Source: Paractinoplanes maris
GTDB taxonomy: Bacteria > Actinomycetota > Actinomycetes > Mycobacteriales > Micromonosporaceae
NCBI RefSeq assembly: GCF_023544465.1
Contig: NZ_JALPVL010000008.1
Span: forward strand, 464,822-528,821
Length of the DNA stretch: 64,000 nt
Reading direction: 5' to 3'
This document shows positions 32,145-40,737 of this stretch, piece by piece. A program made the translations under genes and the position numbers. Position 1 is the stretch's first letter; every line of letters begins with the position of its first letter. Under the pieces are notes generated by a model. That model was not told the DNA's origin, ran no database searches, and saw only the letters and a list, made by a program, of their open reading frames with translations.

Positions 32145-33398
32145 GTGACTTCAACTCGTGCTGTGCGACCAGTGGAACGGGAACTTGACGCCGATGTGCG
32201 GCCGCCCGGGTCCAAGAGCATCACCAACCGGGCGCTGATCTGTGCGGCCCTCGCGCCGGGCACGTCGACGCTGACCGGGGCTCTGTTCGCCGACGACACC
32301 CGGGCGATGATGGCCGCCGTGGCCACGCTCGGCGCCACGGTCGCGGCCGACGAGGGCGGGTCGATCGTCGTCGTGCGCGGTGGCGGCGCGCCCGCGCCCG
32401 GGGCTGTCGTCGACGCGCGGCAGTCCGGCACCACCTCGCGGTTCGTGCTGCCGGCGGCGGCTCTCTTCGGCACCCGTACGGTCGTGGACGGCACGCCCCA
32501 GCTGCGCGCGCGGCCGTTCGGGCCGGTGTTCGACGCTCTGCGGCAGGCGGGGGCCGAGGTCGAGGAGCTGGGCGAGCCGGGTTTCCTGCCGGCCGTGGTC
32601 AGCGGACCCATGCTCGGCGGGGCGGTGCACGTCAGCGGGCACGTCTCCAGCCAGTTCCTCTCCGGTCTGTTGATGGCCGGGCCGCTGCTGCGCGACGGGC
32701 TCGAGGTGTCGCTGACCTCCGCATTGGTGTCGGTGCCCTATGTGGAGATGACCAAGGCGGTGATGGCGGCCTTCGGCGTGCCGGTGGCCGGTCTCACCGT
32801 GCGGCCCGGCGCTTACCAGGCCCGCGCCTACGACATCGAGCCGGACGCCAGCGCCGCGTCCTACCTGCTGGGTGCCGCGGCCGTCGTGGGTGGGCGGGTC
32901 ACCGTACGAGGGCTCGGGACCGCGAGTCTGCAGGGTGACGTCGGCTTCGCCGAGGTGCTGGAGCGGATGGGGGCCTCGGTGACCCGGACGGCCGAGTCGG
33001 TGACGGTGACCTCGTCGGGCCGGTTGCGCGGGGTCGACATCGACATGGCCGACATCTCCGACACGGCGCAGACGCTGGCGGCGGTCGCGGTGTTCGCGGA
33101 TTCACCGACCCGGGTGCGCGGCATCGGCTTCATCCGGGGCAAGGAGACCGATCGGATCGCGGCCGTGGTCACCGAGTTGCGCCGGGCCGGGATCGACGCC
33201 GTCGAGGACGAGGACGGCTTCACGATCCACCCGGGCGTCCCGCGGCCGACCGCTTTCCACACCTACGAGGATCACCGGATGGCGATGAGCCTGGCCCTGC
33301 TCGGCCTGCGGGTGCCCGGCATCGAGGTCCTCGACCCGGGTTGCGTGGCCAAGACGTACCCCGCCTTCTTCACCGATCTGGAACGGCTCGCCGACTGA
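32145..33398 (+). CDS. aroA: 3-phosphoshikimate 1-carboxyvinyltransferase (EPSP synthase)
   Basis: The enzyme joins shikimate-3-phosphate and phosphoenolpyruvate in the aromatic amino acid pathway. The 417-residue protein has the family motifs: RPPGSKSITNRALICAALA (Lys and Arg contacts), ARQSGTTSRFVLPAAAL, GHVSSQFLSGLLMA, DMADISDTAQTLAAVAVFA with the catalytic Asp, FIRGKETDRI, and TYEDHRMAMSLALLGL with the catalytic Glu. The GTG at 32145 follows GGGAGG at eight bases. It is followed by ArsR-type operator boxes of the next unit. Confidence 0.95.
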   Translation: MTSTRAVRPVERELDADVRPPGSKSITNRALICAALAPGTSTLTGALFADDTRAMMAAVATLGATVAADEGGSIVVVRGGGAPAPGAVVDARQSGTTSRFVLPAAALFGTRTVVDGTPQLRARPFGPVFDALRQAGAEVEELGEPGFLPAVVSGPMLGGAVHVSGHVSSQFLSGLLMAGPLLRDGLEVSLTSALVSVPYVEMTKAVMAAFGVPVAGLTVRPGAYQARAYDIEPDASAASYLLGAAAVVGGRVTVRGLGTASLQGDVGFAEVLERMGASVTRTAESVTVTSSGRLRGVDIDMADISDTAQTLAAVAVFADSPTRVRGIGFIRGKETDRIAAVVTELRRAGIDAVEDEDGFTIHPGVPRPTAFHTYEDHRMAMSLALLGLRVPGIEVLDPGCVAKTYPAFFTDLERLAD

Positions 33399-33402
33399 AA
33401 GT

Positions 33403-33449
33403 GCAACCCAGGGGTTGCGCATCCGGCAGATATGCAACCCTGGGGTTGC
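33403..33449 (+). promoter_or_regulatory. two ArsR-type operator boxes upstream of the SRPBCC/ArsR pair
   Basis: GCAACCCAGGGGTTGC (33403-33418) and GCAACCCTGGGGTTGC (33434-33449) are near-palindromes starting 31 bp apart, roughly three helical turns. They lie between the aroA stop and the SRPBCC start. Such paired boxes are the expected site for autorepression by the ArsR protein encoded downstream. Confidence 0.7.
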
Positions 33450-33472
33450 GCATTCTCACAGAGGGAGTCGGT

Positions 33473-33919
33473 ATGACCAACGATCGGATCGAGCGCGACA
33501 CGTTCGTCAAGGCCCCGGTGGAGCGGGTGTGGGCGGTGATCACCGAGCCACACCACGTCGGCGTGTGGTTCGGGCCGGGCGAGCCGGCCGAGATCGATCT
33601 GCGGCCGGGCGGGACCATGCGGCTCGACCACGGGCAGTACGGAGTCTTCCCGACCTTGATCGTCGCGGTCGAGCCGCCGCGCTACCTGTCCTACCGGTGG
33701 GCCAGTGCCTACCCGGGTGAGGTGGCCGACGAGAGCAACTCGACGCTGGTCGAGTTCTTCCTGGAGCCCGAGGCCGAGGGCACCCGCCTGCGGGTGGTCG
33801 AGACCGGCTTCGCGGCGCTGACCATCCCGGCCGAACGGGTGGCGACGGCCGGCTACGACAGCCACGCCGAGGGCTGGAGCGGCATCGTCGAGATCGTCAA
33901 GGAGTACGCCGAGAAGTGA
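33473..33919 (+). CDS. SRPBCC (AHSA1-like) ligand-binding protein
   Basis: The 148-residue protein has the helix-grip fold: RDTFVKAPVERVWAVITEPHH, VGVWFGPGEPAEIDLRPGGTM, a central LSYRWASAYP and an end helix HAEGWSGIVEIVKEYAE. These proteins bind hydrophobic ligands or act as stress-related accessory factors. The ATG follows GAGGGAG. It overlaps the ArsR gene by GTGA, a very common actinobacterial pair in which the ArsR regulator represses its own unit. Confidence 0.9.
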   Translation: MTNDRIERDTFVKAPVERVWAVITEPHHVGVWFGPGEPAEIDLRPGGTMRLDHGQYGVFPTLIVAVEPPRYLSYRWASAYPGEVADESNSTLVEFFLEPEAEGTRLRVVETGFAALTIPAERVATAGYDSHAEGWSGIVEIVKEYAEK

Positions 33920-34236
33920 CCGCCGAGCTGCAGGTGCTGGCCGCCCTGGCCGACCCGACCCGCTGGAGCCTGCTCGACGAGCTGGCGGGCCGGCCGGAGG
34001 CGACCGCGACGGTGCTCGCCGCCGGCCGGACGGTGACCCGGCAGGCGGTGGTGAAGCACCTGGCCGTCCTCGAGCGGGCCGGCCTGGTGGCGGCGCGGCG
34101 CCAGGGCCGCGAGACGCGCTACACCGTCCGGTCCGAGCGTCTGGACGAGACGGCCCGCTGGATGGCCGCCGCCGCCCGCCGCTGGGACACCCGGCTGGCC
34201 ACGATCAAACAGCTCGCCGAGGGCGACGACCAGTAG
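33916..34236 (+). CDS. ArsR-family transcriptional repressor
   Basis: The 106-residue winged-helix protein contains LAALADPTRWSLLDELAG, the recognition helix region RTVTRQAVVKHLAVLERAGL and the wing RRQGRETRYTVRSERL. No metal-binding Cys cluster is present, so it likely senses something other than heavy metals. The paired boxes upstream of the SRPBCC gene are the probable operator. Confidence 0.9.
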   Translation: MTAELQVLAALADPTRWSLLDELAGRPEATATVLAAGRTVTRQAVVKHLAVLERAGLVAARRQGRETRYTVRSERLDETARWMAAAARRWDTRLATIKQLAEGDDQ

Positions 34237-34357
34237 GCCGGGCTCACCGGAACGGTGGGATTTCCGGGTTTCGGGCGAGGAATGCCTTAGGAGCAGAACG
34301 GTTGCGACGATCCTCTCGGTGTACATAGCAGGTCCGGCGCGTCGGGGGGCGTTCGTC

Positions 34358-35335
34358 ATGAAGGTGCTGGTCAAGAACTTGGCGTTGGCGGGGGTCGCGG
34401 CGGGAGCGCTGCTGCACCCGGTCGCGGCCCAGGCCGGCGGCGCGGTCGTGGGAGTCGCCGCCCCCAGCTTGGCCACCCTGGTCGCGTACGTGCGCAGCGG
34501 GGACATCTATGTGAGCAAGGGCCCCGCGGAGAAGCGGCTCACCACCGGCGGCGGCCACGCGCGGCCTCGCTGGTCGCCCGACGGGAAGTCGATCGCCTAT
34601 CTGCGGACCGGGCTGCTCTGGGTCATGCGGGCGGACGGCGGCGGGCAGCGCAAGCTGTCGAGCCGGCCGGCGAGCGGGCCGTCGTGGGCACCGGACGGCA
34701 AGTCCATCGCCTTCGCCTCGCTGTCCTGCTCGGGTGGGCCGGGCGTCTACCGGATCGCCGCGACCGGGGGCGCGGCCGAGGTCCTCTTCCCGCGGGACTG
34801 CCGCGGGGAGGACCTGCCGGCTGAGACCGCCCCGGTCACCGCGCGGACCGGGTCGTTGAGCGAGCGCCTGAGCACCGACGACGCGGTCGCCTGGTCGCCC
34901 GACGGCACCCGGGTCGCCTTCCGGGGCGGCGACTGCGAGTCGGTCTACGACGCCTGCCTGAGCCTGGGCACGGTGGCCACCGGCGGTGAGCAGACAGTGG
35001 CCGCCTATGGCGGCGGCAGCCTGCAGAACAAGGGCTTCGCCGTGGTGCCCAGCTGGCGGGCGGACGGGGCCAAGCTGGCCTGGACCGCCTACGAGAAGGG
35101 CGAGACGAAGGCCGCCGACCGGCCCGTGCACCTGGTCGAGTACGACACCAGGACCAGGGCCAAGCGGACCGTCGGGGGAGCGCTCGACCGGGAGATGGCC
35201 TATCTCGACACGAAGCGGGCGGTGGTCACCGGCCAGTACGGCAAGGGCTCCTGGGTCCTGGTGGTCGGCCTGGCCACCGGCGCCCGCGCCCCCTTCCACG
35301 AGGGCTCGCAGCCCAGTGTGCAACCGGTGCGCTAA
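34358..35335 (+). CDS. secreted TolB-like beta-propeller protein (PD40 repeats)
   Basis: The 325-residue protein begins with a signal peptide (LALAGVAAGALLHPVAAQA). It then shows WD40-like/PD40 repeats marked by RPRWSPDGKSIAYL, PSWAPDGKSIAFAS, VAWSPDGTRVAFRG and PSWRADGAKLAWTA. Cys pairs suggest export and disulphide bonds. TolB-type propellers mediate protein-protein contacts; no enzyme site is seen. The ATG at 34358 was chosen because the signal begins there; an upstream in-frame start is possible but less natural. Confidence 0.82.
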   Translation: MKVLVKNLALAGVAAGALLHPVAAQAGGAVVGVAAPSLATLVAYVRSGDIYVSKGPAEKRLTTGGGHARPRWSPDGKSIAYLRTGLLWVMRADGGGQRKLSSRPASGPSWAPDGKSIAFASLSCSGGPGVYRIAATGGAAEVLFPRDCRGEDLPAETAPVTARTGSLSERLSTDDAVAWSPDGTRVAFRGGDCESVYDACLSLGTVATGGEQTVAAYGGGSLQNKGFAVVPSWRADGAKLAWTAYEKGETKAADRPVHLVEYDTRTRAKRTVGGALDREMAYLDTKRAVVTGQYGKGSWVLVVGLATGARAPFHEGSQPSVQPVR

Positions 35336-35400
35336 GCCGGTCCGGCGAGGTTGCCGATAGGGGTGGTGACCGGGAGTAGGCACGTTGCTGAGGAGCAGGC

Positions 35401-35781
35401 ATGACCGTCTCCGGACTGGGCGCCGCCCGGACCCCTCACTCGCCGTTCACGCCGCTGCACCGGACCCCGCGCCCGGAGAAGCCGGCCGGCCGCTCGGACG
35501 AGAACCTGACCGGCCGCGACCGCGAGCTGATCTTCCAGGTCACCGGGGTGCGCGACCCGGCCCAGCAGGGTGCCACCGCCTTCGCCGCCATCCTGGCCGC
35601 CGAGCGGGCCGCGGGCCGTCTCGCCCCGGGCCAGGAGGCGGGTGCGCTCTACCTCAAGGACCTCAACCGGCGCTACGAGCGCACCGGCGGCCCCAACCCG
35701 GTCGCCGCCTACCTGTCCAAGGCCCTCGCGTACCTCTCCGAAAGCCAGGGCGGCGCGAGCCGGATCGACGTCTCGGCGTAG
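35401..35781 (+). CDS. unknown 126-residue protein upstream of trmB
   Basis: The family is not recognised. The N-terminal 40 residues look disordered (Pro/Arg-rich), followed by a helical part (DRELIFQVTGVRDP, TAFAAILAAERAAGRLAPGQ, LYLKDLNRRYERTG). AGGAGC precedes the ATG. It ends 10 bp before trmB and is probably co-transcribed with it. Confidence 0.65.
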   Translation: MTVSGLGAARTPHSPFTPLHRTPRPEKPAGRSDENLTGRDRELIFQVTGVRDPAQQGATAFAAILAAERAAGRLAPGQEAGALYLKDLNRRYERTGGPNPVAAYLSKALAYLSESQGGASRIDVSA

Positions 35782-35791
35782 AAAGACAGGC

Positions 35792-36469
35792 GTGACCCAC
35801 CCGCCGATCCGCACGTTCCACCCGCGCCGGGGCCGGATGAGCTCCCGCCACACCGACGCGCACTCCGCGCTGTGGCCGAGCCATGGCGTGACCGTCCTCG
35901 ACGGCGACCGCACCCCGCTCGACCTCGACGAGCTCTTCGGTGGCGGCGCGCCCAAGGTCCTCGAGATCGGCTTCGGCATGGGGGACACGCTGGCCGCGAT
36001 GGCCGCGGCCGACCCGGACCGCGACTACCTGGGCATCGAGGTGCACACGCCCGGCATCGGCAACCTGCTGGCCGAGATCCAGGATCAAGACCTTCCCAAC
36101 GTACGGGTGGCCCGCGGCGACGCCATGCAGCTGGTGCACCGCCTCGCCCCCGGCCGCCTCGACGCCGTCCACATCTTCTTCCCGGACCCGTGGCCGAAGG
36201 CCCGTCATCACAAGCGCCGGCTCGTCCAGCCGCAGAACGTCGCCCTGCTGCGCGACCGGCTGCGTCCGGGCGGCGTCCTGCACTGCGCGACCGACTGGCC
36301 GCACTACGCCGAGGCGATGGCCGAGACCCTCGACGCCGATCCGGGCCTGGAACCGCTCGACCACGACCGCGCGGGCCGCCCCGAGACGAAGTTCGAGCGG
36401 CGCGGCGTCGGGGCCGGGCGCCCCATCACCGACCTGCGCTACCGTCGTAGTACCCCAAACAGGTCTTAA
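35792..36469 (+). CDS. trmB: tRNA (guanine-N7-)-methyltransferase
   Basis: The enzyme methylates N7 of G46 in tRNA with S-adenosylmethionine. The 225-residue protein has an N-terminal RTFHPRRGRMSSRH segment, motif I VLEIGFGMGDTLAAMA, the acidic motif GIEVH, and the diagnostic HIFFPDPWPKARHHKRRLV. A C-terminal TKFERRG is also typical. The GTG at 35792 gives the family's usual length. Confidence 0.95.
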   Translation: MTHPPIRTFHPRRGRMSSRHTDAHSALWPSHGVTVLDGDRTPLDLDELFGGGAPKVLEIGFGMGDTLAAMAAADPDRDYLGIEVHTPGIGNLLAEIQDQDLPNVRVARGDAMQLVHRLAPGRLDAVHIFFPDPWPKARHHKRRLVQPQNVALLRDRLRPGGVLHCATDWPHYAEAMAETLDADPGLEPLDHDRAGRPETKFERRGVGAGRPITDLRYRRSTPNRS

Positions 36470-36498
36470 GTGCAATTAGCGCCTTATAGGCTGGTGGC

Positions 36499-38514
36499 GT
36501 GGAAGACGCCGAGGTGTCGTCAGGGACCGGGCGCCTCGACGAGGACCTGCTGCACGAGGTCGCCGAGCTGCACCCGGCCTCGCTGGACGGCGGTGGTGGC
36601 GACGAGCTGGCCGGCCTGCTGGCCCGGGCCGCCGACGCCCCGATCGGCGTCATCCACCTGGTCCACGAGGACACCCTGCGGCTGTACGGCGGATACGGCC
36701 TGACCGCCGAGACGCGCCCGGAGATCCCGCTCGAGGGCACGCTGGCCTCGGTCGTGGTCAAGACCGGCGAGCCGCTGGTGGTCGACGACCTCTCGGCCGA
36801 CGGACGGGTGCCGCCCGGCTGCACCGGTGCCTACCTCGGCCATCCCATGCGCGACCGCAACGGCGCGGTCCTGGCCGTCTGCTGCGCCCGCGACGTGCGG
36901 CCCCGCACCTGGTCGGCCGGCGAGCGGGCCTCGATCGCCGAGGCCGCGGTGGTCGGCGCGCTCTTGATCACCGAGCAGCTCTCCCGGTACGAGATCGACC
37001 GCCAGCGCCGCTTCCTCGACGCGGTGCTGGACAGCCTGCACGACGGGGTGACCGCCTGCGACGAGCAGGGCCGGGTGGTCTTCGTCAACGAGCGGATGCG
37101 CCGCATCTGGGCCGACATCGGGCCCGCCGGTGCCGATCTCGGTCTGCTCAGCGCCCTGCGCGGCGAGCACCAGCGGGACAGCGACGTGGTGCTGCCCGGG
37201 CTCAACGGCCGGGTCCGGCACTACCTGGTCGACGCGCACCCGATCACCGGGCCGGGTGGGCAGACGGTCGGCGCGGTCCAGGCCGTGCAGGACGTCACCC
37301 GCCGCAAACGGGTCGAGCGCTTCCGCACCTGCGAGCTGGCGGTCACCACGGCGCTGGCCGACGCGCCGAGCATCGAGGCGGCCGGCCCGCGCGTGCTCGA
37401 AGCCGTGGTCAGCACGCTCGAATGGGTGCACGCCGAGCTGTGGCTGGTCGACAAGGCGGCCGCGGTCGTGCGGCCGGCCGCCCGGTGGAGTGCGCCCGGC
37501 TGGCAGTCCGACATCGAGGTGCCGGCCGACCTGGCCTTCGGGGTGGGCCTGGCCGGGCGGGCGTGGCAGGCCGGCAAGCCGTTGTGGATCCGGGACGTGG
37601 GCCGGCCGCAGAGCCTGATCTCGCCCGAGACCGCCGCGTCGGGCGCCCTGCATTCGGCGCTGGCGGTGCCCGTACGGGAAGGGTTCGAGATCCTCGGGGT
37701 GCTGACGGTCTTCGCCGACACCGTCGAGGACCCGGAGGACGAGCTGCTCGCCCTGATGTCCGGGATAGCCGCGCACATCGGTCAGTTCGTCGAGAAGAAC
37801 CTGGTCGACGACCTGCAACGGCAGCTGATCCGGAGCAAGAACGAATACCTGGCCCTGGTCGGGCACGAGCTGCGCACCCCGCTCACGTCGATCAGCGCCT
37901 ACACCGAGCTGCTGCGCGAGGCCGACGAGGTGAGCCTGATCAAGGACGGGCCGCGGCTCATCGAGGTGATCGAGCGCAACACCAACCAGCTGCGCGACAT
38001 CATCAACGAGCTGATGGAGCTGTCCGCCCTCGACACCGGTCACGCCGACGTCCAGCTCATGCCGATGGACCTGGCCGACGTGGTGCGGGACTCGGTCGCC
38101 CAGGCGCGGGCCGCGGTGGCCGGCGCGCCGCTGGTCATCGACGACGACCTGCCCGAGCAGCTCGTGCTGCCCGGCGACCGCAAGCGGCTGCGCCAGGTGG
38201 TGGACAACCTGCTCGGCAACGCGGTCAAGTACAGCCCCGACGGCGGCCACATCAGGGTCACGCTCAAGGCGACCGGCCGGGCCGCGGAGCTGGCGGTGTC
38301 GGACACCGGGCTGGGCGTGTCGACCGACGAGCGCGAGAAGCTGTTCACCGGCCTCTACCGCACCAGCCGGGCCCGCGACTCGGCCATCCCGGGCACCGGT
38401 CTGGGCATGACGCTGAGCCGGGCGGTGGTCAGCCGGCATCACGGCAGCATCGAGCTGGCCGACCACGAGGGCGGCACCACCGTGCTCGTCCGGCTGCCGC
38501 TGGACCCCCGTTGA
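36499..38514 (+). CDS. GAF-PAS-GAF sensor histidine kinase
   Basis: The 671-residue cytoplasmic kinase has a first GAF domain (about 40-165, with Cys residues), a PAS domain (175-270, SLHDGVTACDEQGRVVFVNE), a second GAF (285-430), and HisKA with the phospho-acceptor His456 (LVGHELRTPLTS). The HATPase has the N-box DNLLGNAVKYS, G1 SDTGLGVS and G2 GTGLGMTLS. No response regulator is adjacent, so it is an orphan. GAF domains with Cys can bind haem or iron-sulphur clusters in other kinases, but no defined motif is visible. Start GTG 36499 follows a short gap from trmB. Confidence 0.9.
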   Translation: MEDAEVSSGTGRLDEDLLHEVAELHPASLDGGGGDELAGLLARAADAPIGVIHLVHEDTLRLYGGYGLTAETRPEIPLEGTLASVVVKTGEPLVVDDLSADGRVPPGCTGAYLGHPMRDRNGAVLAVCCARDVRPRTWSAGERASIAEAAVVGALLITEQLSRYEIDRQRRFLDAVLDSLHDGVTACDEQGRVVFVNERMRRIWADIGPAGADLGLLSALRGEHQRDSDVVLPGLNGRVRHYLVDAHPITGPGGQTVGAVQAVQDVTRRKRVERFRTCELAVTTALADAPSIEAAGPRVLEAVVSTLEWVHAELWLVDKAAAVVRPAARWSAPGWQSDIEVPADLAFGVGLAGRAWQAGKPLWIRDVGRPQSLISPETAASGALHSALAVPVREGFEILGVLTVFADTVEDPEDELLALMSGIAAHIGQFVEKNLVDDLQRQLIRSKNEYLALVGHELRTPLTSISAYTELLREADEVSLIKDGPRLIEVIERNTNQLRDIINELMELSALDTGHADVQLMPMDLADVVRDSVAQARAAVAGAPLVIDDDLPEQLVLPGDRKRLRQVVDNLLGNAVKYSPDGGHIRVTLKATGRAAELAVSDTGLGVSTDEREKLFTGLYRTSRARDSAIPGTGLGMTLSRAVVSRHHGSIELADHEGGTTVLVRLPLDPR

Positions 38515-38573
38515 CAACCTCTTGACACTTGTGACCCTGTTCACGTGCGGGCCGCCGGGACGAGGATGGCGGA

Positions 38574-39983
38574 ATGACCCGGTGGACACCTGATCCGACG
38601 TTCTATCCGACCCCTCGTGACGCGGCCGGCGCCCCGGCCGAGACGCTGGCCTATGTGGCCGCCTTCGACCGCGCGGGCGAGCAGCCCGACGCGATCGCCG
38701 TCGTGGACACCGACCCCGGCTCGGAGACGTACGGCCGGGTCGTCGGCTGGACCGACCTGCCGCACACCGGCGACGAGCTGCACCACTTCGGATGGAACGC
38801 GTGCAGCAGCGCGCTCTGCCCGACTGCCCCGCACCCGCACGTCGAGCGGCGCTACCTGATCGTGCCGGGCCTGCGGTCGTCGCGGATCTACGTGATCGAC
38901 ACCAAGGACGACCCGCGGTCGCCGCGCGTCGTCAAGGAGATCGCGGCCGAGGAGCTCGCGTCCAAGGCGAACTACTCCCGGCCGCACACCATCCACTGCG
39001 GACCCGACGGCATCTATGTCTCGGCACTGGGCAACGGCACCGACGGCGGCGGTCCGGGCGGCATCGCCGTCCTCGACCACACCACCTTCGAGGTCCGCGG
39101 CCAGTGGGAGGCCGACCGGGGAGACCAGCATCTCGCGTACGACTTCTGGTGGCACCTGACCCGCGACGTGCTCGTCACGTCCGAGTGGGGCACGCCCGAC
39201 ATGATCGAGGACGGGATCAACTCGGAGCTGCTGCTGGCCCGCAAGTACGGCCACCGGCTGCACTTCTGGGACCTGGCCAAGCGCACCCTGGTGCAGTCGG
39301 TCGACCTCGGTGACCAATACCAGATGACGCTCGAGCTGCGCCCGGCCCACGAGCCCACCCGGGAGTACGGCTTCGTCGGCGTGGTCGTCAGCGTCGAGGA
39401 CCTGTCGGCGTCGGTCTGGGTGTGGCACCGCGACGGCGGCGAGTTCCAGGTCACCAAGGTGATCGACATCCCGGCCGAGCCCGCCGCCACCGAGGATCTG
39501 CCCCCGGCGCTCCAACCTTTCGGAGCCGTGCCACCCCTGGTCACCGACATCGATCTCTCGGTCGACGACAAGTTCCTGTACGTGTCCTGCTGGGGCACCG
39601 GGGAGCTCAAGCAGTACGACGTGAGCGACCCGTTCCGCCCGGTCGAGACCGGCTCGGTGCGGCTGGGCGGCATCGTCGGCCGGGTGCCCCACCCGTCGTT
39701 CCCGGACGAGCGACTGGCCGGCGGCCCGCAGATGGTCGAGGTGTCCCGCGACGGCCGGCGGGTCTACGTGACCAACTCGCTCTACGGCTCCTGGGACGAC
39801 CAGTTCTACCCGGACGGGGTCGGCGCCTGGCTGGCCAAGCTCGATGTGGCCGACGGCGGCGGGCTGACGGTGGACCCGGCGTTCTTCCCGCACGGCGACG
39901 ACTTCCGCGGCCGTCGCGTGCACCAGACCCGTCTGCAGGGTGGCGACGCCAGCTCCGACTCGTACTGCTTCCCCTCCGCGTGA
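38574..39983 (+). CDS. selenium-binding protein (SBP56/methanethiol oxidase family)
   Basis: The 469-residue propeller protein matches SBP56: ELHHFGWNACSSALCP near residue 70, LRSSRIYVIDTKDDP, RPHTIHCGPDGIYVSALG, QHLAYDFWWHL, LFVSCWGTG-like LYVSCWGTGELKQYD, and a C-terminal HQTRLQGGDASSDSYCF. Human and bacterial members oxidise methanethiol to formaldehyde, H2S and H2O2, and copper has been reported in the bacterial enzyme. The second Cys of the human CSSC motif is Ala here (CSSA). The stop overlaps the next gene (GTGA). Confidence 0.92.
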   Translation: MTRWTPDPTFYPTPRDAAGAPAETLAYVAAFDRAGEQPDAIAVVDTDPGSETYGRVVGWTDLPHTGDELHHFGWNACSSALCPTAPHPHVERRYLIVPGLRSSRIYVIDTKDDPRSPRVVKEIAAEELASKANYSRPHTIHCGPDGIYVSALGNGTDGGGPGGIAVLDHTTFEVRGQWEADRGDQHLAYDFWWHLTRDVLVTSEWGTPDMIEDGINSELLLARKYGHRLHFWDLAKRTLVQSVDLGDQYQMTLELRPAHEPTREYGFVGVVVSVEDLSASVWVWHRDGGEFQVTKVIDIPAEPAATEDLPPALQPFGAVPPLVTDIDLSVDDKFLYVSCWGTGELKQYDVSDPFRPVETGSVRLGGIVGRVPHPSFPDERLAGGPQMVEVSRDGRRVYVTNSLYGSWDDQFYPDGVGAWLAKLDVADGGGLTVDPAFFPHGDDFRGRRVHQTRLQGGDASSDSYCFPSA

Positions 39984-40630
39984 GCGGGGGGCAGATCGCG
40001 GTCCTGGCCGGGCTCGGCGCCTTTCACGGGCTCAACCCGGCCATGGGCTGGCTGTTCGCGGTCGCCCGGGGCATGCAGGAGCGGTCCCGGGGCGTCCTGC
40101 TGAGGTCGCTGCCGCCGATCGCCCTGGGCCACCTGGCCTCGGTGGCGATCGTGGCCTCGGTGGTGTCGGCGACCGAGTCCGTCGTGGCCGGCAACGTCGT
40201 CGGCATCGTGGGCGGGGCCGTGCTGGTGGTGTTCGGGCTGTGGCGCCTGCTCTCCGAGCGGCACTTCCGGTGGGCCGGCATGCGCCTGTCGACCGCGCAG
40301 CTGGCCGGCTGGTCGTTCCTGATGTCCTCGGCCCACGGCGCCGGTCTGATGCTGCTGCCGGTGCTGGCCGTCGGCGCGGCCGGCGCGCACGCCGATCACG
40401 CCATGCCGGGGATGCGCGTCGACGGCACCCCGCTGGCGGCACTCGAAGGGCTGGCCGCGGCCGGGGTGCACACGCTGGCGATGTTCGCCGTCATGGCCGC
40501 GCTGGCCGTCGGCGTCTACGAGTTCGTCGGCGTCGCCATCCTGCGCAAGGCCTGGTTCAACATGGATCGCCTGTGGGCCGGTGTCATGGTCGGTGCGGGC
40601 GCGCTGACCATCGCCATCACTGCCAGTTAG
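39980..40630 (+). CDS. polytopic membrane protein coupled to SBP56, His/Met loop
   Basis: The 216-residue protein has about six hydrophobic helices. A conserved-looking start GLGAFHGLNPAMGWLFAVA and SSAHGAGLMLLPVL place His and Asn/Met residues at helix edges. A loop AHADHAMPGMRV contains His-x2-His-x-Met-x2-Met, a pattern used for copper or other soft metals. Its GTG overlaps the SBP56 stop, so the two are made together. I infer a metal transport or insertion role for the methanethiol oxidase, which is not proven; the family itself is not one I can name with confidence. Confidence 0.75.
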   Translation: MSGGQIAVLAGLGAFHGLNPAMGWLFAVARGMQERSRGVLLRSLPPIALGHLASVAIVASVVSATESVVAGNVVGIVGGAVLVVFGLWRLLSERHFRWAGMRLSTAQLAGWSFLMSSAHGAGLMLLPVLAVGAAGAHADHAMPGMRVDGTPLAALEGLAAAGVHTLAMFAVMAALAVGVYEFVGVAILRKAWFNMDRLWAGVMVGAGALTIAITAS

Positions 40631-40737
40631 CTGGTGATTCGATAAACGTCGCGTAACGGCAGTGGCTTCGGCGCGTGCCGATCCGTTTCCCGGGTATAGG
40701 CACCATTCTCCCTCCCGGCAGAGAAGGACCGACGCCC

